From Rhizobium sp. CCGE 510 (GTDB lineage: Bacteria > Pseudomonadota > Alphaproteobacteria > Rhizobiales > Rhizobiaceae), in NCBI RefSeq assembly GCF_000292525.1, contig NZ_AEYF01000055.1:206271-270270 (forward strand): a stretch of 64,000 nucleotides of DNA, in the 5' to 3' direction. The translations under genes and the position numbers were made by a program. The notes below the pieces were generated by a model. The model made no database searches, was not told the DNA's origin, and was given only the letters and a program-made list of their open reading frames with translations. Every line of letters begins with the position of its first letter. The stretch's first letter is position 1. Shown piece by piece: positions 18,197-26,790 of the stretch.

Positions 18197-19276
18197 ATGA
18201 GTGAACAAGCAGCAGAGAGCTTGTCGGAAGCGCATGTCCGCTCCGGCAAGGTGATGACCGTTACCGGCCCCGTTTCGGCGGATGCGCTCGGCGTGACACT
18301 GATGCACGAGCATATCCTCAACGACTGCCGCTGCTGGTGGCATGCGCCGAAGACGCCGGAGCGGCAATATCTAGCCGAAAGCTTCGTCTGCATGGAGATC
18401 CTTGGCGAACTCCGGCAGGACCCCTTCGTCAACAAGCACAATATCACGCTGGACGACGAACATCTGGCGGTGGCCGAACTCAAGGATTTCGCCACGGCGG
18501 GCGGTCGCACCGTAGTCGAGCCGACGTGCAAGGGCATCGGCCGCGATCCGCTGGCGCTCCGGCGTATCTCCGAGGCGTCAGGCCTCAACATCGTGATGGG
18601 GGCGGGTTACTATCTCGGCTCCTCGCATCCTGAAGGCGTCGCCGCGATGAGCGTCGATGACATCGCGCTAGAGATCGTCCGTGAGGCGAGGGAGGGCGTC
18701 GACGGCACCGGCGTCAGGATCGGCTTGATCGGCGAGATCGGCGTCTCCTCGGATTTCACCGCCGAGGAAGAGAAATCGCTGCGCGGTGCGGCACGCGCGC
18801 AGGTGCTGACCGGGCTTCCGCTGATGGTGCATCTGCCGGGCTGGTTCCGTCTCGGCCACCGCGTGCTCGACGTGGTGGCGGAAGAGGGGGCGAATCTCCG
18901 CCACACCGTGCTTTGCCACATGAACCCATCACATGACGACCTTGCCTATCAGAGCGAGCTGGCGGAGCGCGGCGCCTTTATTGAATACGACATGATCGGC
19001 ATGGATTTCTTCTATGCCGATCAGCAGGTGCAGTGCCCGAGCGACGAAGAAGCTGCGCGCGCGATCGTGCGTCTCGTCGAGGCCGGTTATCTCGACCGGA
19101 TTCTTCTGTCGCACGACGTCTTTCTGAAGATGATGCTGACGCATTATGGCGGCAATGGCTACGCCTATATCCTTCACCACTTCCTTCCCCGTCTTCAGCG
19201 GCACGGCCTCGACGGGGCTACTCTCGACGAGATGATGCGCAGCAATCCGCGACGCGTCTTTCAAACCGGAGCCTAG
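18197..19276 (+). CDS. Phosphotriesterase-family hydrolase (PHP/lactonase-like)
   Basis: 359-residue amidohydrolase-superfamily TIM barrel. Metal ligands: HEH at residues 37-39, a bridging position in GLIGEIGVS where Glu replaces the carboxylated Lys of true phosphotriesterase (as in the E. coli PHP branch), His in MVHLPG, His in LCHMNPSHDD, and Asp in LLSHDV. Members hydrolyse lactones or phosphate esters. Five nt after the permease, so in the operon; I infer it opens a lactone or hydrolyses an ester of the imported compound. The phosphotriesterase name does not imply organophosphate activity. Confidence 0.85.
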   Translation: MSEQAAESLSEAHVRSGKVMTVTGPVSADALGVTLMHEHILNDCRCWWHAPKTPERQYLAESFVCMEILGELRQDPFVNKHNITLDDEHLAVAELKDFATAGGRTVVEPTCKGIGRDPLALRRISEASGLNIVMGAGYYLGSSHPEGVAAMSVDDIALEIVREAREGVDGTGVRIGLIGEIGVSSDFTAEEEKSLRGAARAQVLTGLPLMVHLPGWFRLGHRVLDVVAEEGANLRHTVLCHMNPSHDDLAYQSELAERGAFIEYDMIGMDFFYADQQVQCPSDEEAARAIVRLVEAGYLDRILLSHDVFLKMMLTHYGGNGYAYILHHFLPRLQRHGLDGATLDEMMRSNPRRVFQTGA

Positions 19277-19308
19277 CTCCATCAATTCAATCGATCACAG
19301 GTATGGTC

Positions 19309-20082
19309 ATGACAAAGAAAATCCTCCTTGTCGGCGAGAGCTGGGTCAGCTCCGCCACGCACTACAAAGGCTTCGACCAGTTCGGCAGCGTCACCTTCCA
19401 TCTCGGCGCCGAACCGCTGGTCAAGGCGCTGGCCGGCAGCGCCTTCGAACTCACCTATATGCCGGCGCATGAGGCGGTGGAGAAATTCCCCTTCGATATA
19501 TCCGGGCTCGATGCTTACGATGCCATCATCCTCTCCGATATCGGCGCCAATTCGCTGCTGCTGCCGCCGGATGTGTGGCTGCATTCGCGCACGGTGCCGA
19601 ACCGGCTGAAGCTGCTGAAGGCATGGGTGGAAAAGGGCGGCGGCCTGCTGATGGTCGGCGGCTATTTTTCCTTCCAGGGCATCGACGGCAAGGCGCGCTG
19701 GCGGCGCACCCCCGTCGAAGACACCTTGCCCGTCACCTGCCTGCCCTATGACGACCGCGTCGAGATCCCGGAGGGAACCGTTGCCGAGGTGGTGAAGCCT
19801 GAGCACCCGACGATGCAGGGCCTCGAAGGCGCCTGGCCGGTGCTGCTCGGCGTCAACGAGGTCGAAGTGCGCGACCGTGCGGATGTCGAAGTCGTCGCGC
19901 GCCTGCCCGAGGATCAAGGCGGTCATCCGCTGCTCGTCCTCGGCACGCACGGCACTGGGCGAACGGCGGCCTGGACATCGGATATCGGTCCGCACTGGCT
20001 CTCGCCGGCCTTCTGCGAATGGGAAGGCTACGGCCGGCTGTGGAAAAACATCCTCGGCTGGCTCACCGAGAACCAGGCGTGA
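19309..20082 (+). CDS. Glutamine amidotransferase-like domain protein, no catalytic Cys evident
   Basis: 257 residues from the ATG at 19309; an ATG at 19303 is too close to the AGG at 19299-19301. The Rossmann-like class I glutamine amidotransferase fold is suggested by KILLVGESWV, YDAIILSDIGANSLLL and WVEKGGGLLMVGGYFSF (about residues 105-125). The position where a nucleophilic Cys would sit reads GGYFSF, so amidotransferase activity is unlikely; ThuA-like proteins of this fold act on sugars. Sits between the phosphotriesterase-family and BtpA genes. Function unknown. Confidence 0.75.
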   Translation: MTKKILLVGESWVSSATHYKGFDQFGSVTFHLGAEPLVKALAGSAFELTYMPAHEAVEKFPFDISGLDAYDAIILSDIGANSLLLPPDVWLHSRTVPNRLKLLKAWVEKGGGLLMVGGYFSFQGIDGKARWRRTPVEDTLPVTCLPYDDRVEIPEGTVAEVVKPEHPTMQGLEGAWPVLLGVNEVEVRDRADVEVVARLPEDQGGHPLLVLGTHGTGRTAAWTSDIGPHWLSPAFCEWEGYGRLWKNILGWLTENQA

Positions 20083-20118
20083 TTGCAGCACGCGGCAGGA
20101 ATTGGAAAGGAAATGGAC

Positions 20119-20961
20119 ATGCAGGAAATTTCGGACAGATCATCCAACGCCGTCAGGGACATTTTCGGCAGAGACAAGGTTCTGATCGGCATGATCCACT
20201 GCCCGGCCTTCCCGGGCGCACCGCGTTACCGGGGGGCTGCGATGGATGCGATCTACGACGCGTGCATGCGCGACGCCGAAGCTTGCATGGAAGGCGGCCT
20301 GCATGGGCTGATTGTCGAAAATCACGGCGACGTACCATTCTCGAAGCCTGAGGATATCGGCCCCGAGACGACGGGTTTCATGTCTGTCGTGACGGACCGG
20401 ATCGCGCGCGCGGCCGGTATTCCGCTGGGCATCAACGTCCTTGCCAATGCGCCGATTCCAGCCTTCGCCATCGCCATGGCCGGCGGCGCCAAATTCATCC
20501 GCGTCAATCAATGGGCCAATGCCTATGTTGCCAATGAAGGTTTCATGGAGGGCAGGGCGGCCGAAGCCATGCGCTATCGCTCGCTGCTCAGGGCCGAGCA
20601 CATCAAGGTTTTTGCCGACAGTCACGTCAAGCACGGCAGCCACGCCATCGTCGCCGACCGCTCGATCCAGGAACTGACGCGCGACCTCGCCTTCTTCGAT
20701 GCGGACGGCGTCATCGCCACCGGCCAGCGAACCGGCAATTCGGCGACGATGGAGGAAATCGAGGAGATCGGCGCAGCGACGCATCTGCCACTGCTCGTCG
20801 GCTCCGGCGTCAACAAGGACAATATCGTCGATATTCTAAGCCGCACCAACGGCGTCATCGTCGCTTCCTCGCTGAAGCATGGCGGCGTCTGGTGGAACCC
20901 CGTCGACATCGAGCGCGTCCGCGCCTTCCGCGCGGCAGCCGAGCCTGGACTGGAGGGTTGA
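20119..20961 (+). CDS. BtpA/SgcQ-family TIM-barrel protein
   Basis: 280 residues from the ATG at 20119 (AAAGGAAA 5-10 nt upstream); ATGs at 20083 and 20113 have poorer spacing. Family marks: LIGMIHCPAFPGAPRY (about residues 20-35), GGLHGLIVENHGDVPF (about 55-70), and the C-terminal GSGVNKDNIVDIL. BtpA is named for photosystem I biogenesis in cyanobacteria, whereas SgcQ belongs to an enterobacterial sugar operon; the latter is the better parallel here. Its reaction is not known to me. Followed after 2 nt by the TenA-like gene. Confidence 0.88.
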   Translation: MQEISDRSSNAVRDIFGRDKVLIGMIHCPAFPGAPRYRGAAMDAIYDACMRDAEACMEGGLHGLIVENHGDVPFSKPEDIGPETTGFMSVVTDRIARAAGIPLGINVLANAPIPAFAIAMAGGAKFIRVNQWANAYVANEGFMEGRAAEAMRYRSLLRAEHIKVFADSHVKHGSHAIVADRSIQELTRDLAFFDADGVIATGQRTGNSATMEEIEEIGAATHLPLLVGSGVNKDNIVDILSRTNGVIVASSLKHGGVWWNPVDIERVRAFRAAAEPGLEG

Positions 20962-20963
20962 GC

Positions 20964-21611
20964 ATGGCGGCGGAAAGCCTCTCGGACCGCATCCTGCACG
21001 AGAACGACGCCGTCTTCCGCGCGATGCTTTCCCATCGTTTCGTCGAGGACGTCAAGAACGACGGGCTGAGCAAGGAGGCTTTCGATCGTTATCTCGTCTA
21101 CGAAGGCGCTTTCGTCGACAGCGCCATCTCGATCTTCGCCTATGCGGCGGGGACCGCGAAAACGATGGCGCAGAAACGCTGGCTGATCGCCGTGCTCGAC
21201 GCGCTCGCCAACGAGCAGATCGCCTATTTCGAGCGCACCTTCGCCAGCCGCGGCATCGACCCCTCGTCGTTCGACACCAGCATTGCCGGGGTCGAGGCCT
21301 TTCGCGTGGGCATGCTTGACATCGCCCGGCAGGGCGGCTTCCTCGACACGGCCGCGGCGATGTTTGCCGCTGAATGGATGTACTGGACCTGGTCGAAGGA
21401 AGCAGCCAGCCGCCCGATCAGCGATCCGCTGCTGAAGGAATGGGTCGACATGCACGTCGATCCGAACTTCGCCGCCCAGGCGCAATGGCTGAAGAATGAA
21501 CTCGACATCGCCGGAGAAACGCTGGAAGAGGATGAAAAAGCGCGGCTCAGCGCGATCTTCGGCCGGGCGATGCAACTTGAGATCGATTTTCACGATGCGC
21601 CTTATCTTTAG
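20964..21611 (+). CDS. TenA/THI-4-family protein lacking the usual active-site Cys
   Basis: 215-residue all-helical protein of the TenA/PqqC-like family; GGAGG lies just upstream of the ATG at 20964. TenA_C enzymes hydrolyse aminopyrimidines using a Cys in a P-C-x-W-x-Y segment. Here the matching segment is AAEWMY (residues 135-140), with Ala at the Cys position, and Glu47 stands where Asp is usual. So it either belongs to a Cys-less TenA branch or has another substrate. It is embedded in a sugar-importer operon, not beside thiamine genes. Confidence 0.8.
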   Translation: MAAESLSDRILHENDAVFRAMLSHRFVEDVKNDGLSKEAFDRYLVYEGAFVDSAISIFAYAAGTAKTMAQKRWLIAVLDALANEQIAYFERTFASRGIDPSSFDTSIAGVEAFRVGMLDIARQGGFLDTAAAMFAAEWMYWTWSKEAASRPISDPLLKEWVDMHVDPNFAAQAQWLKNELDIAGETLEEDEKARLSAIFGRAMQLEIDFHDAPYL

Positions 21612-21635
21612 CTTCAGCCTTGCGAAAGCGGATGC

Positions 21636-22529
21636 ATGCGCGCCTACATAGTCGGCAATGTCGCCATCGACGAAACCATCGCCGTTTCCGAACTTCCGCT
21701 CGTTGGCGCCTCCATCCTCGGCACTGCCGGTGGCAGCGATCTCGGCGGCAAGGGTACGAACCAGGCGGTCGTCATGGCCCGCTGCGGCGTTCCGACAACG
21801 CTAGTGGCGCCCGTCGGCAGGGATGCGAGGGCCGACACCATCCGCCATTACCTGACGGAAGAACCGCTTCAGAGCGAACTGATCGAAATGGAAGGTACAT
21901 CGAGCGACGTCTCGATCATCTTCCGGCTGCCGGGCGGTGAAAATGCCATCGTCACCACGACGGAATCGGCGCAGAGTCTCAACCTGTCCCATGTCACGCA
22001 AATCCTGTCGACGGCCGGTCCCGGCGATCTGATGATGCTGCAGGGCAACCTCTCCGACCGGACGACGCGCGACATTCTCGAGCATGCCCGGACGATCGGC
22101 ATGATCACTGCCTTCAATCCCTCGCCGGTGCGCTCCTATTTCTCCGATCTCTGGGAATTGATCGACATCGCCTTCCTCAACAAGGGCGAGGCTCAGACCC
22201 TGACGGGAACGACAGGCAGGGACGCCGCCGAGCATCTCCTCGACCGGGGCCTGCGCGAGGTCGTCCTGACCCTCGGCGGCGAGGGCGCGATGCTGGTGAA
22301 CCGAAACGCGTGCCTCGAAGTGCCCGCTCAAGCCTGCGATGTTGTGGATACAACGGGCGCAGGCGATACGTTCATGGCCGTGGCGCTCGCATCCTGCGCG
22401 TTGCGCGGGCAACGGCTGGACAGGCAAGCCATCGAACATGCGGCCGCCGCCGCGGCCATCACTGTCTCAAGGCACGGGACGAGAAAAGCGTTTCCGACCG
22501 TTTCCGAGCTTGAAGCGATCCTGAAATAG
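21636..22529 (+). CDS. PfkB-family carbohydrate kinase (ribokinase-like)
   Basis: 297 residues. PfkB signature 1 is seen as GGKGTNQAVVMARCG (about residues 37-51), and the C-terminal signature DTTGAGDTFMAVALA contains the catalytic Asp (about residue 246). It should phosphorylate the imported sugar or nucleoside moiety in the cytoplasm. Last gene of the LacI-led operon, 24 nt after the TenA-like gene; a small terminator hairpin follows at 22583. Confidence 0.93.
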   Translation: MRAYIVGNVAIDETIAVSELPLVGASILGTAGGSDLGGKGTNQAVVMARCGVPTTLVAPVGRDARADTIRHYLTEEPLQSELIEMEGTSSDVSIIFRLPGGENAIVTTTESAQSLNLSHVTQILSTAGPGDLMMLQGNLSDRTTRDILEHARTIGMITAFNPSPVRSYFSDLWELIDIAFLNKGEAQTLTGTTGRDAAEHLLDRGLREVVLTLGGEGAMLVNRNACLEVPAQACDVVDTTGAGDTFMAVALASCALRGQRLDRQAIEHAAAAAAITVSRHGTRKAFPTVSELEAILK

Positions 22530-22582
22530 TCGATCCGGTGTTGACTATGTCAGTACTCACAAACAAGATTGGCAATCTCATC

Positions 22583-22600
22583 GACCGATAGTCGGTCTTT
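22583..22600 (+). terminator. Small terminator hairpin after the PfkB gene
   Basis: GACCGA pairs with TCGGTC around TAG, followed by TTT. Short but placed 54 nt after the last gene of the operon. Confidence 0.5.
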
Positions 22601-22705
22601 CGCTGGAGTGGTGGCAAGTAGGTTCATAAACCATCATCTGCCTCTGCGAAGGGATTGGCTGCGCACGATTCACTCCGTCACATCAGCAGTATCCGGACTT
22701 TCCTC

Positions 22706-23539
22706 ATGACATCCTCCCCGATTTCCGCGCGCCTTTCCCCGACCGCGTCGTCCCGCCTCGTCGTGCTTGCCGAAACGGTGGTAAAGGCGGGCGAGACCGC
22801 CCGCGGTTCGCTCCGCCGAAGGACTTCGACGGAAATGCTGGCCAAGGCGCCGCGCGACTACCAGACCGAGATCGACGTCGCCGTCGAGCGGATTATCGTC
22901 GACGAGATGGTGAAGGCCTTCCCTGATTATGCGATCCAGGGCGAGGAAGCCGTCGGCAACCGCACGGCCGGGCCGGAAACGCCGATCATCTATATCGACC
23001 CGATCGACGGCACCACCAATTATGCCTGGGGCCTCCCGCATTTCGGCATGACGATAGCAATCGCCGAAAGCGGCAGGCTCGTCGCCGGCGTTGTCTATGA
23101 CGCCATGCAGGACGAGCTGTTCAGCGCGGAGATCGGCGGCGGCGCCTATCTCAACGGCGAGCGCATCCGCTGCGCCGATGTCGGCGACATCGAAAACGTC
23201 CTCGTCGGCGCCGGCCTGCCGATTCCCGGCCAGGTCAAGGCGGTTGCGGAAGAGACCTATTTCGAAGCCGTCAAGCGCCTGATGGCCAATACGGCGGGCG
23301 TGCGCCGCCTCGGCTCGGCGGCGCTGTCGATCGCCTACGTCGCCTGCGGCCGGCTGGACGGATTCTTCGAAGATGGGCTCTCAATCCATGATTTCGGCGC
23401 CTCAGTGCTGATGGTCGAGGAGGCAGGCGGCATCGTCACCCGGTTTTCCGGCGCAGACGTCGACGGGAAGGGCGATATCCTCGCCGCCAGCAAGGCATTG
23501 CATCCCTGGCTCAAGGAAGGCTTTGCGAGCAAAGCGTAA
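22706..23539 (+). CDS. Inositol monophosphatase-family phosphatase
   Basis: 277 residues from the ATG at 22706; a TTG at 22655 in the same frame is possible and neither has a clear Shine-Dalgarno site. Metal-dependent phosphatase: Glu in IQGEEAVG, the IDPIDGTTNYAWG motif (about residues 95-107) holding the Mg ligands, and the C-terminal IHDFGASVLMVEEAGG, where His replaces the usual Trp of the WD motif. Substrates in the family include inositol-1-phosphate, histidinol phosphate and sugar bisphosphates. It may act with the kinase upstream, but a hairpin lies between. Confidence 0.88.
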   Translation: MTSSPISARLSPTASSRLVVLAETVVKAGETARGSLRRRTSTEMLAKAPRDYQTEIDVAVERIIVDEMVKAFPDYAIQGEEAVGNRTAGPETPIIYIDPIDGTTNYAWGLPHFGMTIAIAESGRLVAGVVYDAMQDELFSAEIGGGAYLNGERIRCADVGDIENVLVGAGLPIPGQVKAVAEETYFEAVKRLMANTAGVRRLGSAALSIAYVACGRLDGFFEDGLSIHDFGASVLMVEEAGGIVTRFSGADVDGKGDILAASKALHPWLKEGFASKA

Positions 23540-23646
23540 CTTAGACCGGCAACACCTGCGCCTTAGATTGCACAGCCGTGCGTGGTTCCACCTTATGGAA
23601 ATCTGCGGCGCGAGACACTATCTCTTGGCAAACAAGGAGACATCCA

Positions 23647-24156
23647 ATGACCGAAGAACGTGCAGTGCTCGCCGGTGGCTGCTTCTGGGGCATGCAGGAC
23701 CTCATCCGCCGCTACAAGGGCGTGATTTCAACCCGGGTCGGCTATACCGGCGGCGACGTGCCGAATGCGACCTATCGCAACCACGGAAACCACGCCGAGG
23801 CGATCGAGATCATCTTCGACCCTGCAAGGATCGGCTATCGCGAGATCCTCGAATTCTTCTTTCAGATCCACGATCCGAGCACACGCCACCGCCAGGGCAA
23901 TGACGTCGGCGCGAGCTACCGTTCGGCGATCTTCTACACCAGCCCTGAGCAGGAGCGTGTCGCCAAGGATACGATCGCCGATGTCGACGCATCGGGCCTG
24001 TGGCCCGGCAAGGTGGTCACCGAGGTCGTGCCGGTTAGCGATTTCTGGGAGGCCGAGCTCGAGCACCAGGACTATCTGGAGCGGATCCCGAACGGCTATA
24101 CCTGCCACTTTGTCCGGCCCGGCTGGAAACTGCCGGTCCGCCAGAAGATCGCTTGA
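23647..24156 (+). CDS. msrA: Peptide-methionine (S)-S-oxide reductase MsrA
   Basis: 169 residues from the ATG at 23647, with AAGGAGA at 23634-23640. Repairs oxidised methionine in proteins. GGCFWGMQDLIRR at residues 9-21 contains the catalytic Cys; VGYTGG, GNHAEAIEI and YRSAIFY follow in the standard order. No fused MsrB domain. Probably its own transcription unit. It converges with the LysR gene with only 5 nt between stops. Confidence 0.96.
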   Translation: MTEERAVLAGGCFWGMQDLIRRYKGVISTRVGYTGGDVPNATYRNHGNHAEAIEIIFDPARIGYREILEFFFQIHDPSTRHRQGNDVGASYRSAIFYTSPEQERVAKDTIADVDASGLWPGKVVTEVVPVSDFWEAELEHQDYLERIPNGYTCHFVRPGWKLPVRQKIA

Positions 24157-24161
24157 TCCGA

Positions 24162-25034
24162 TCAGGCTCCCATCGCCGCGCGGCTGGTTTCCAGAAGCGC
24201 GGCGACGAGATTTGTCCTCGGCGAGGATCGCGTCGCGACGATGCCGACCGTGCGAACGGCGGACGAACGGGGCAAGGGCAGCTTGAGGATATCAAGCCCG
24301 GCCGGCCACGGCGGCGCCCAATCCGGTACGATCGAGATCCCGAGACCACGGTTGACCATCACCGCGATCGCCTCCAGCGCGTCGAGCTCATAACGCTCGA
24401 TAGGTCGGATGCCGATCTCGCGCAAATATTCGTCGGCGATATGGCCGCCCCACTGGTTGCGGTCGTAGCGGATGAAGGGCAGGGTCTGCAGCAATTCGAG
24501 CGGATCCGTCCCCTCACAGTCCTGCGGCGCGATCAGCACGAGGGGCTCCTGGCGCAGCCTTTCGAAGCTCAGCGTCTTTTGCATCGGAAATCGCGGTTCG
24601 ATGATGAAGGCCGCATCCAGCGCGCCATTCAAAACCTCTTCATAGAGATCCATCGAAGCGCCCGGCTTTAGAAAAATTTCGATCAGCGGGTAATCCTGCG
24701 CCAGACGGTGGAGAATATCGGGAACGAGGCCGGTCAGCGCCGTATTGATCGCGCCGATCCGCATCTCACCCGAAATCGTCGCGGTACCGGCCATCGCCTT
24801 CAGGTCGCGTGTATCGCGCACCAGATCCTTGCAGCGTTCGAGAATGGCAAAACCGGCCTCGGTCGGCCGCATGACGCGGCCAGAACGCACCAGCAGCCGC
24901 ACACCAAGCTCGGCCTCCAATGCGCGGATGCGCTGGGCAACGGCGGCCGGCGTCAGGTTCAGCCGTTGAGCCGCCTCGGCCAGCGAGTGGCGCTCGGCAA
25001 TGACAATGAAGGTCTCGAGAAAACGTGTGTCCAT
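24162..25034 (-). CDS. LysR-family transcriptional regulator
   Basis: 290 residues: winged HTH at residues 1-60 (FIVIAERHSLAEAAQRLNLT, then AAVAQRIRALEAELG), effector-binding domain from about 90. It is divergent from the SDR/RraA-like pair at 25128-26639 and probably regulates them. An inverted repeat GATAG-TTTTT-CTATC lies immediately before its start. Confidence 0.92.
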   Translation of the reverse strand: MDTRFLETFIVIAERHSLAEAAQRLNLTPAAVAQRIRALEAELGVRLLVRSGRVMRPTEAGFAILERCKDLVRDTRDLKAMAGTATISGEMRIGAINTALTGLVPDILHRLAQDYPLIEIFLKPGASMDLYEEVLNGALDAAFIIEPRFPMQKTLSFERLRQEPLVLIAPQDCEGTDPLELLQTLPFIRYDRNQWGGHIADEYLREIGIRPIERYELDALEAIAVMVNRGLGISIVPDWAPPWPAGLDILKLPLPRSSAVRTVGIVATRSSPRTNLVAALLETSRAAMGA

Positions 25035-25035
25035 C

Positions 25036-25050
25036 GATAGTTTTTCTATC
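25036..25050. promoter_or_regulatory. Inverted repeat in the LysR-SDR divergent region
   Basis: GATAG (25036-25040) and CTATC (25046-25050) flank TTTTT, giving a 15-bp dyad directly upstream of the LysR start. Its size and place fit a LysR-type autoregulatory site, though it does not have exact T-N11-A spacing. Confidence 0.4.
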
Positions 25051-25127
25051 TCCTGAACAAAGCAGAAGCCATATTTTATTTACGATCCATTGCTCCGAAA
25101 GATGGCCCGACCATGTGAGGAGATGAA

Positions 25128-25913
25128 ATGGATTTCGGCCTGAAGGACAAAACGGCCCTGGTGCTTGGCGCCGGCGGCGGGTTGGGTAGCGCGATTGCGG
25201 TCAGGCTTGCGCGCGAAGGCGCCAAAATTGCCGCGGCGGATATCGACCTTGCCGCCGCGCAAAAGACCACGGCTGCGATCGAATCCGAAGATGGCAAGGC
25301 GCTGGCGCTGCAATGGGACCTTGCCGATCTCGGTTCGATCGATGCGCATGTCGCTGTAATCGAACGGCAGTTCGGACCAATCGATATCCTCGTCAACAAT
25401 ACCGGCGGCCCACCGCCGACCACCGTCTCCGGCCAGAACCTGGCAGTCTGGAACCAGTATTTCCAGAGCATGGTCCTTTCCGTCATAGCAATCACTGATC
25501 GTGTGCTGCCGCAGATGCGGGCGCGCAAATGGGGACGGATCGTCACTTCGACCTCGTCGGGCGTGGTGGCGCCGATCGCCAATCTCGGCATCTCGAATGC
25601 GCTACGCCTGTCATTGGTCGGCTGGTCGAAAACGCTGGCGCGCGAGGTCGGGCGCGACGGCATCACCGTCAACATCGTTCTGCCCGGCCGGATCGCCACC
25701 GGCCGCATCAGCTTCCTCGACGAACAGAAGGCCAAACGCGAAAACCGTGCCATCGATGACGTCGTCGCTGAGAGTACCGGCAGCATTCCGCTCGGCCGCT
25801 ACGGCCGGCCGGAAGAATATGGCAATGTCGTCGCCTTCCTGGCGAGCGAGCCTGCCTCCTATCTGACCGGGTCGGTGATCCGCGTCGATGGCGGTATGAT
25901 CCAGAGCATCTGA
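25128..25913 (+). CDS. SDR-family oxidoreductase with atypical active site
   Basis: 261 residues. The Rossmann cofactor motif is present (LVLGAGGGLGSAIA, residues 11-24) and the NNTGGPPPTT strand follows (91-100). Ser143/144 are in place, but the Y-x3-K pair that does catalysis in classical SDRs is missing: the segment reads LGISNALRLSLVGWSK (153-168). This pattern recurs in a ketoacyl-reductase-like SDR subgroup, so it is probably a family trait. Precedes the RraA-like gene by 27 nt; LysR is divergent. Reaction unknown. Confidence 0.85.
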   Translation: MDFGLKDKTALVLGAGGGLGSAIAVRLAREGAKIAAADIDLAAAQKTTAAIESEDGKALALQWDLADLGSIDAHVAVIERQFGPIDILVNNTGGPPPTTVSGQNLAVWNQYFQSMVLSVIAITDRVLPQMRARKWGRIVTSTSSGVVAPIANLGISNALRLSLVGWSKTLAREVGRDGITVNIVLPGRIATGRISFLDEQKAKRENRAIDDVVAESTGSIPLGRYGRPEEYGNVVAFLASEPASYLTGSVIRVDGGMIQSI

Positions 25914-25940
25914 CAGAAACCGAATTGGAACCGATAACCG

Positions 25941-26639
25941 ATGGCCCTCAACGCTGAAGCGATAGCAATCCTCAAGACCGTCTCGACGGCGACACTGACG
26001 ACCGTTCTTCTGAAGAAGGGCCTGCGGAACGTCTGGATCCGCGGCGCCGTTCCGCTGAAGCCCGGCCAGCCGCGCATCGTCGGCCCGGCCTTTACGCTGC
26101 GCTTCGTGCCTGCCCGCGAAGATCTGGCGACGCCGGCCTCCTGGGCCTCGCCGATCTCGACGCGCGCCGCGATCGAGGTGATGCCGGAAGGCTGCGTCGC
26201 CGTCGTCGATGCAATGGGCGTTGCCGATGCCGGCATCTTCGGCGATATCCTCTGCGCCCGCATGCAGAAGAGAGGCGTTGCCGCACTCGTCACCGATGGC
26301 GTCGTGCGCGACCTTGCCGGCGTGCTCGACAGCGGCCTGCCGGTCTGGTGCCGCGGCGTCGCAGCACCCCCCTCGGTCGCCGGCCTCACCTTCGTCGCCT
26401 GGCAGCAGCCGATCGGCTGCGGCGGCGTGGCGGTCTTTCCGGATGACATTATCGTCGTCGACCAGGACGGCGCCGTGCTGATCCCAGCCGATCTGCTCGA
26501 CGCCTTGCTTGATGAAGCGCCGGAACAGGAGCGCATGGAAGCCTGGATCATGACGAAGATCGATGAAGGCGTTCCGCTACCCGGCCTCTATCCGATGAAC
26601 GCCGAAACCAAGGCGCTTTACGAGGCCTCGAAGAAATAG
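25941..26639 (+). CDS. RraA-like protein / 4-hydroxy-4-methyl-2-oxoglutarate aldolase family
   Basis: 232 residues. The family active site G-D-x(n)-R-x2-D is visible in FGDILCARMQKRGVAALVTD with GVVRDL following (about residues 95-125). Proteins of this fold are either class II HMG/CHA aldolases cleaving oxo-acids or RraA inhibitors of RNase E; next to an SDR and under a LysR regulator, an aldolase or related decarboxylase of a small catabolic operon is more likely. No terminator was found directly after; a repeat lies at 26721. Confidence 0.85.
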   Translation: MALNAEAIAILKTVSTATLTTVLLKKGLRNVWIRGAVPLKPGQPRIVGPAFTLRFVPAREDLATPASWASPISTRAAIEVMPEGCVAVVDAMGVADAGIFGDILCARMQKRGVAALVTDGVVRDLAGVLDSGLPVWCRGVAAPPSVAGLTFVAWQQPIGCGGVAVFPDDIIVVDQDGAVLIPADLLDALLDEAPEQERMEAWIMTKIDEGVPLPGLYPMNAETKALYEASKK

Positions 26640-26720
26640 GCTCCAGGCCAGGGCGAATTGAAGAGGGTCGCGATTTCGCCCGGCGCCTCAGTTTGTTGAA
26701 AGCCTCGTTCTTCACTCGGC

Positions 26721-26790
26721 GTCATCCTCGGCCTTGTGCCGAGGATCTGCTGAGCCGGCTGTAGATACTCGGGTAAGCCCGAGCATGACG
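26721..26790. repeat. RIME-like rhizobial palindromic repeat
   Basis: About 70 bp bounded by GTCAT (26721-26725) and ATGAC (26786-26790). Inside are two hairpins: ATCCTCGGC/GCCGAGGAT (26724-26746) and CTCGGG/CCCGAG (26769-26784). Two palindromes in one short element is the plan of the rhizobial RIME family. It sits between convergent genes and may also act as terminator. Confidence 0.65.

Noticed and set aside
16897..18591. 564-codon open frame on the minus strand
   Set aside because: It lies antisense to the well-supported ATPase, permease and hydrolase genes of a coupled operon; the translation is rich in low-complexity Asp/Arg/His and has no domain.
18197..19276. Organophosphate-degrading phosphotriesterase
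   Set aside because: The bridging carboxylated Lys is replaced by Glu and the gene belongs to a sugar-importer operon, so PHP/lactonase-like activity is the better call.
20964..21611. Thiamine salvage locus around the TenA-like gene
   Set aside because: The active-site Cys is absent, there are no thi genes or TPP riboswitch nearby, and the operon is LacI-controlled.
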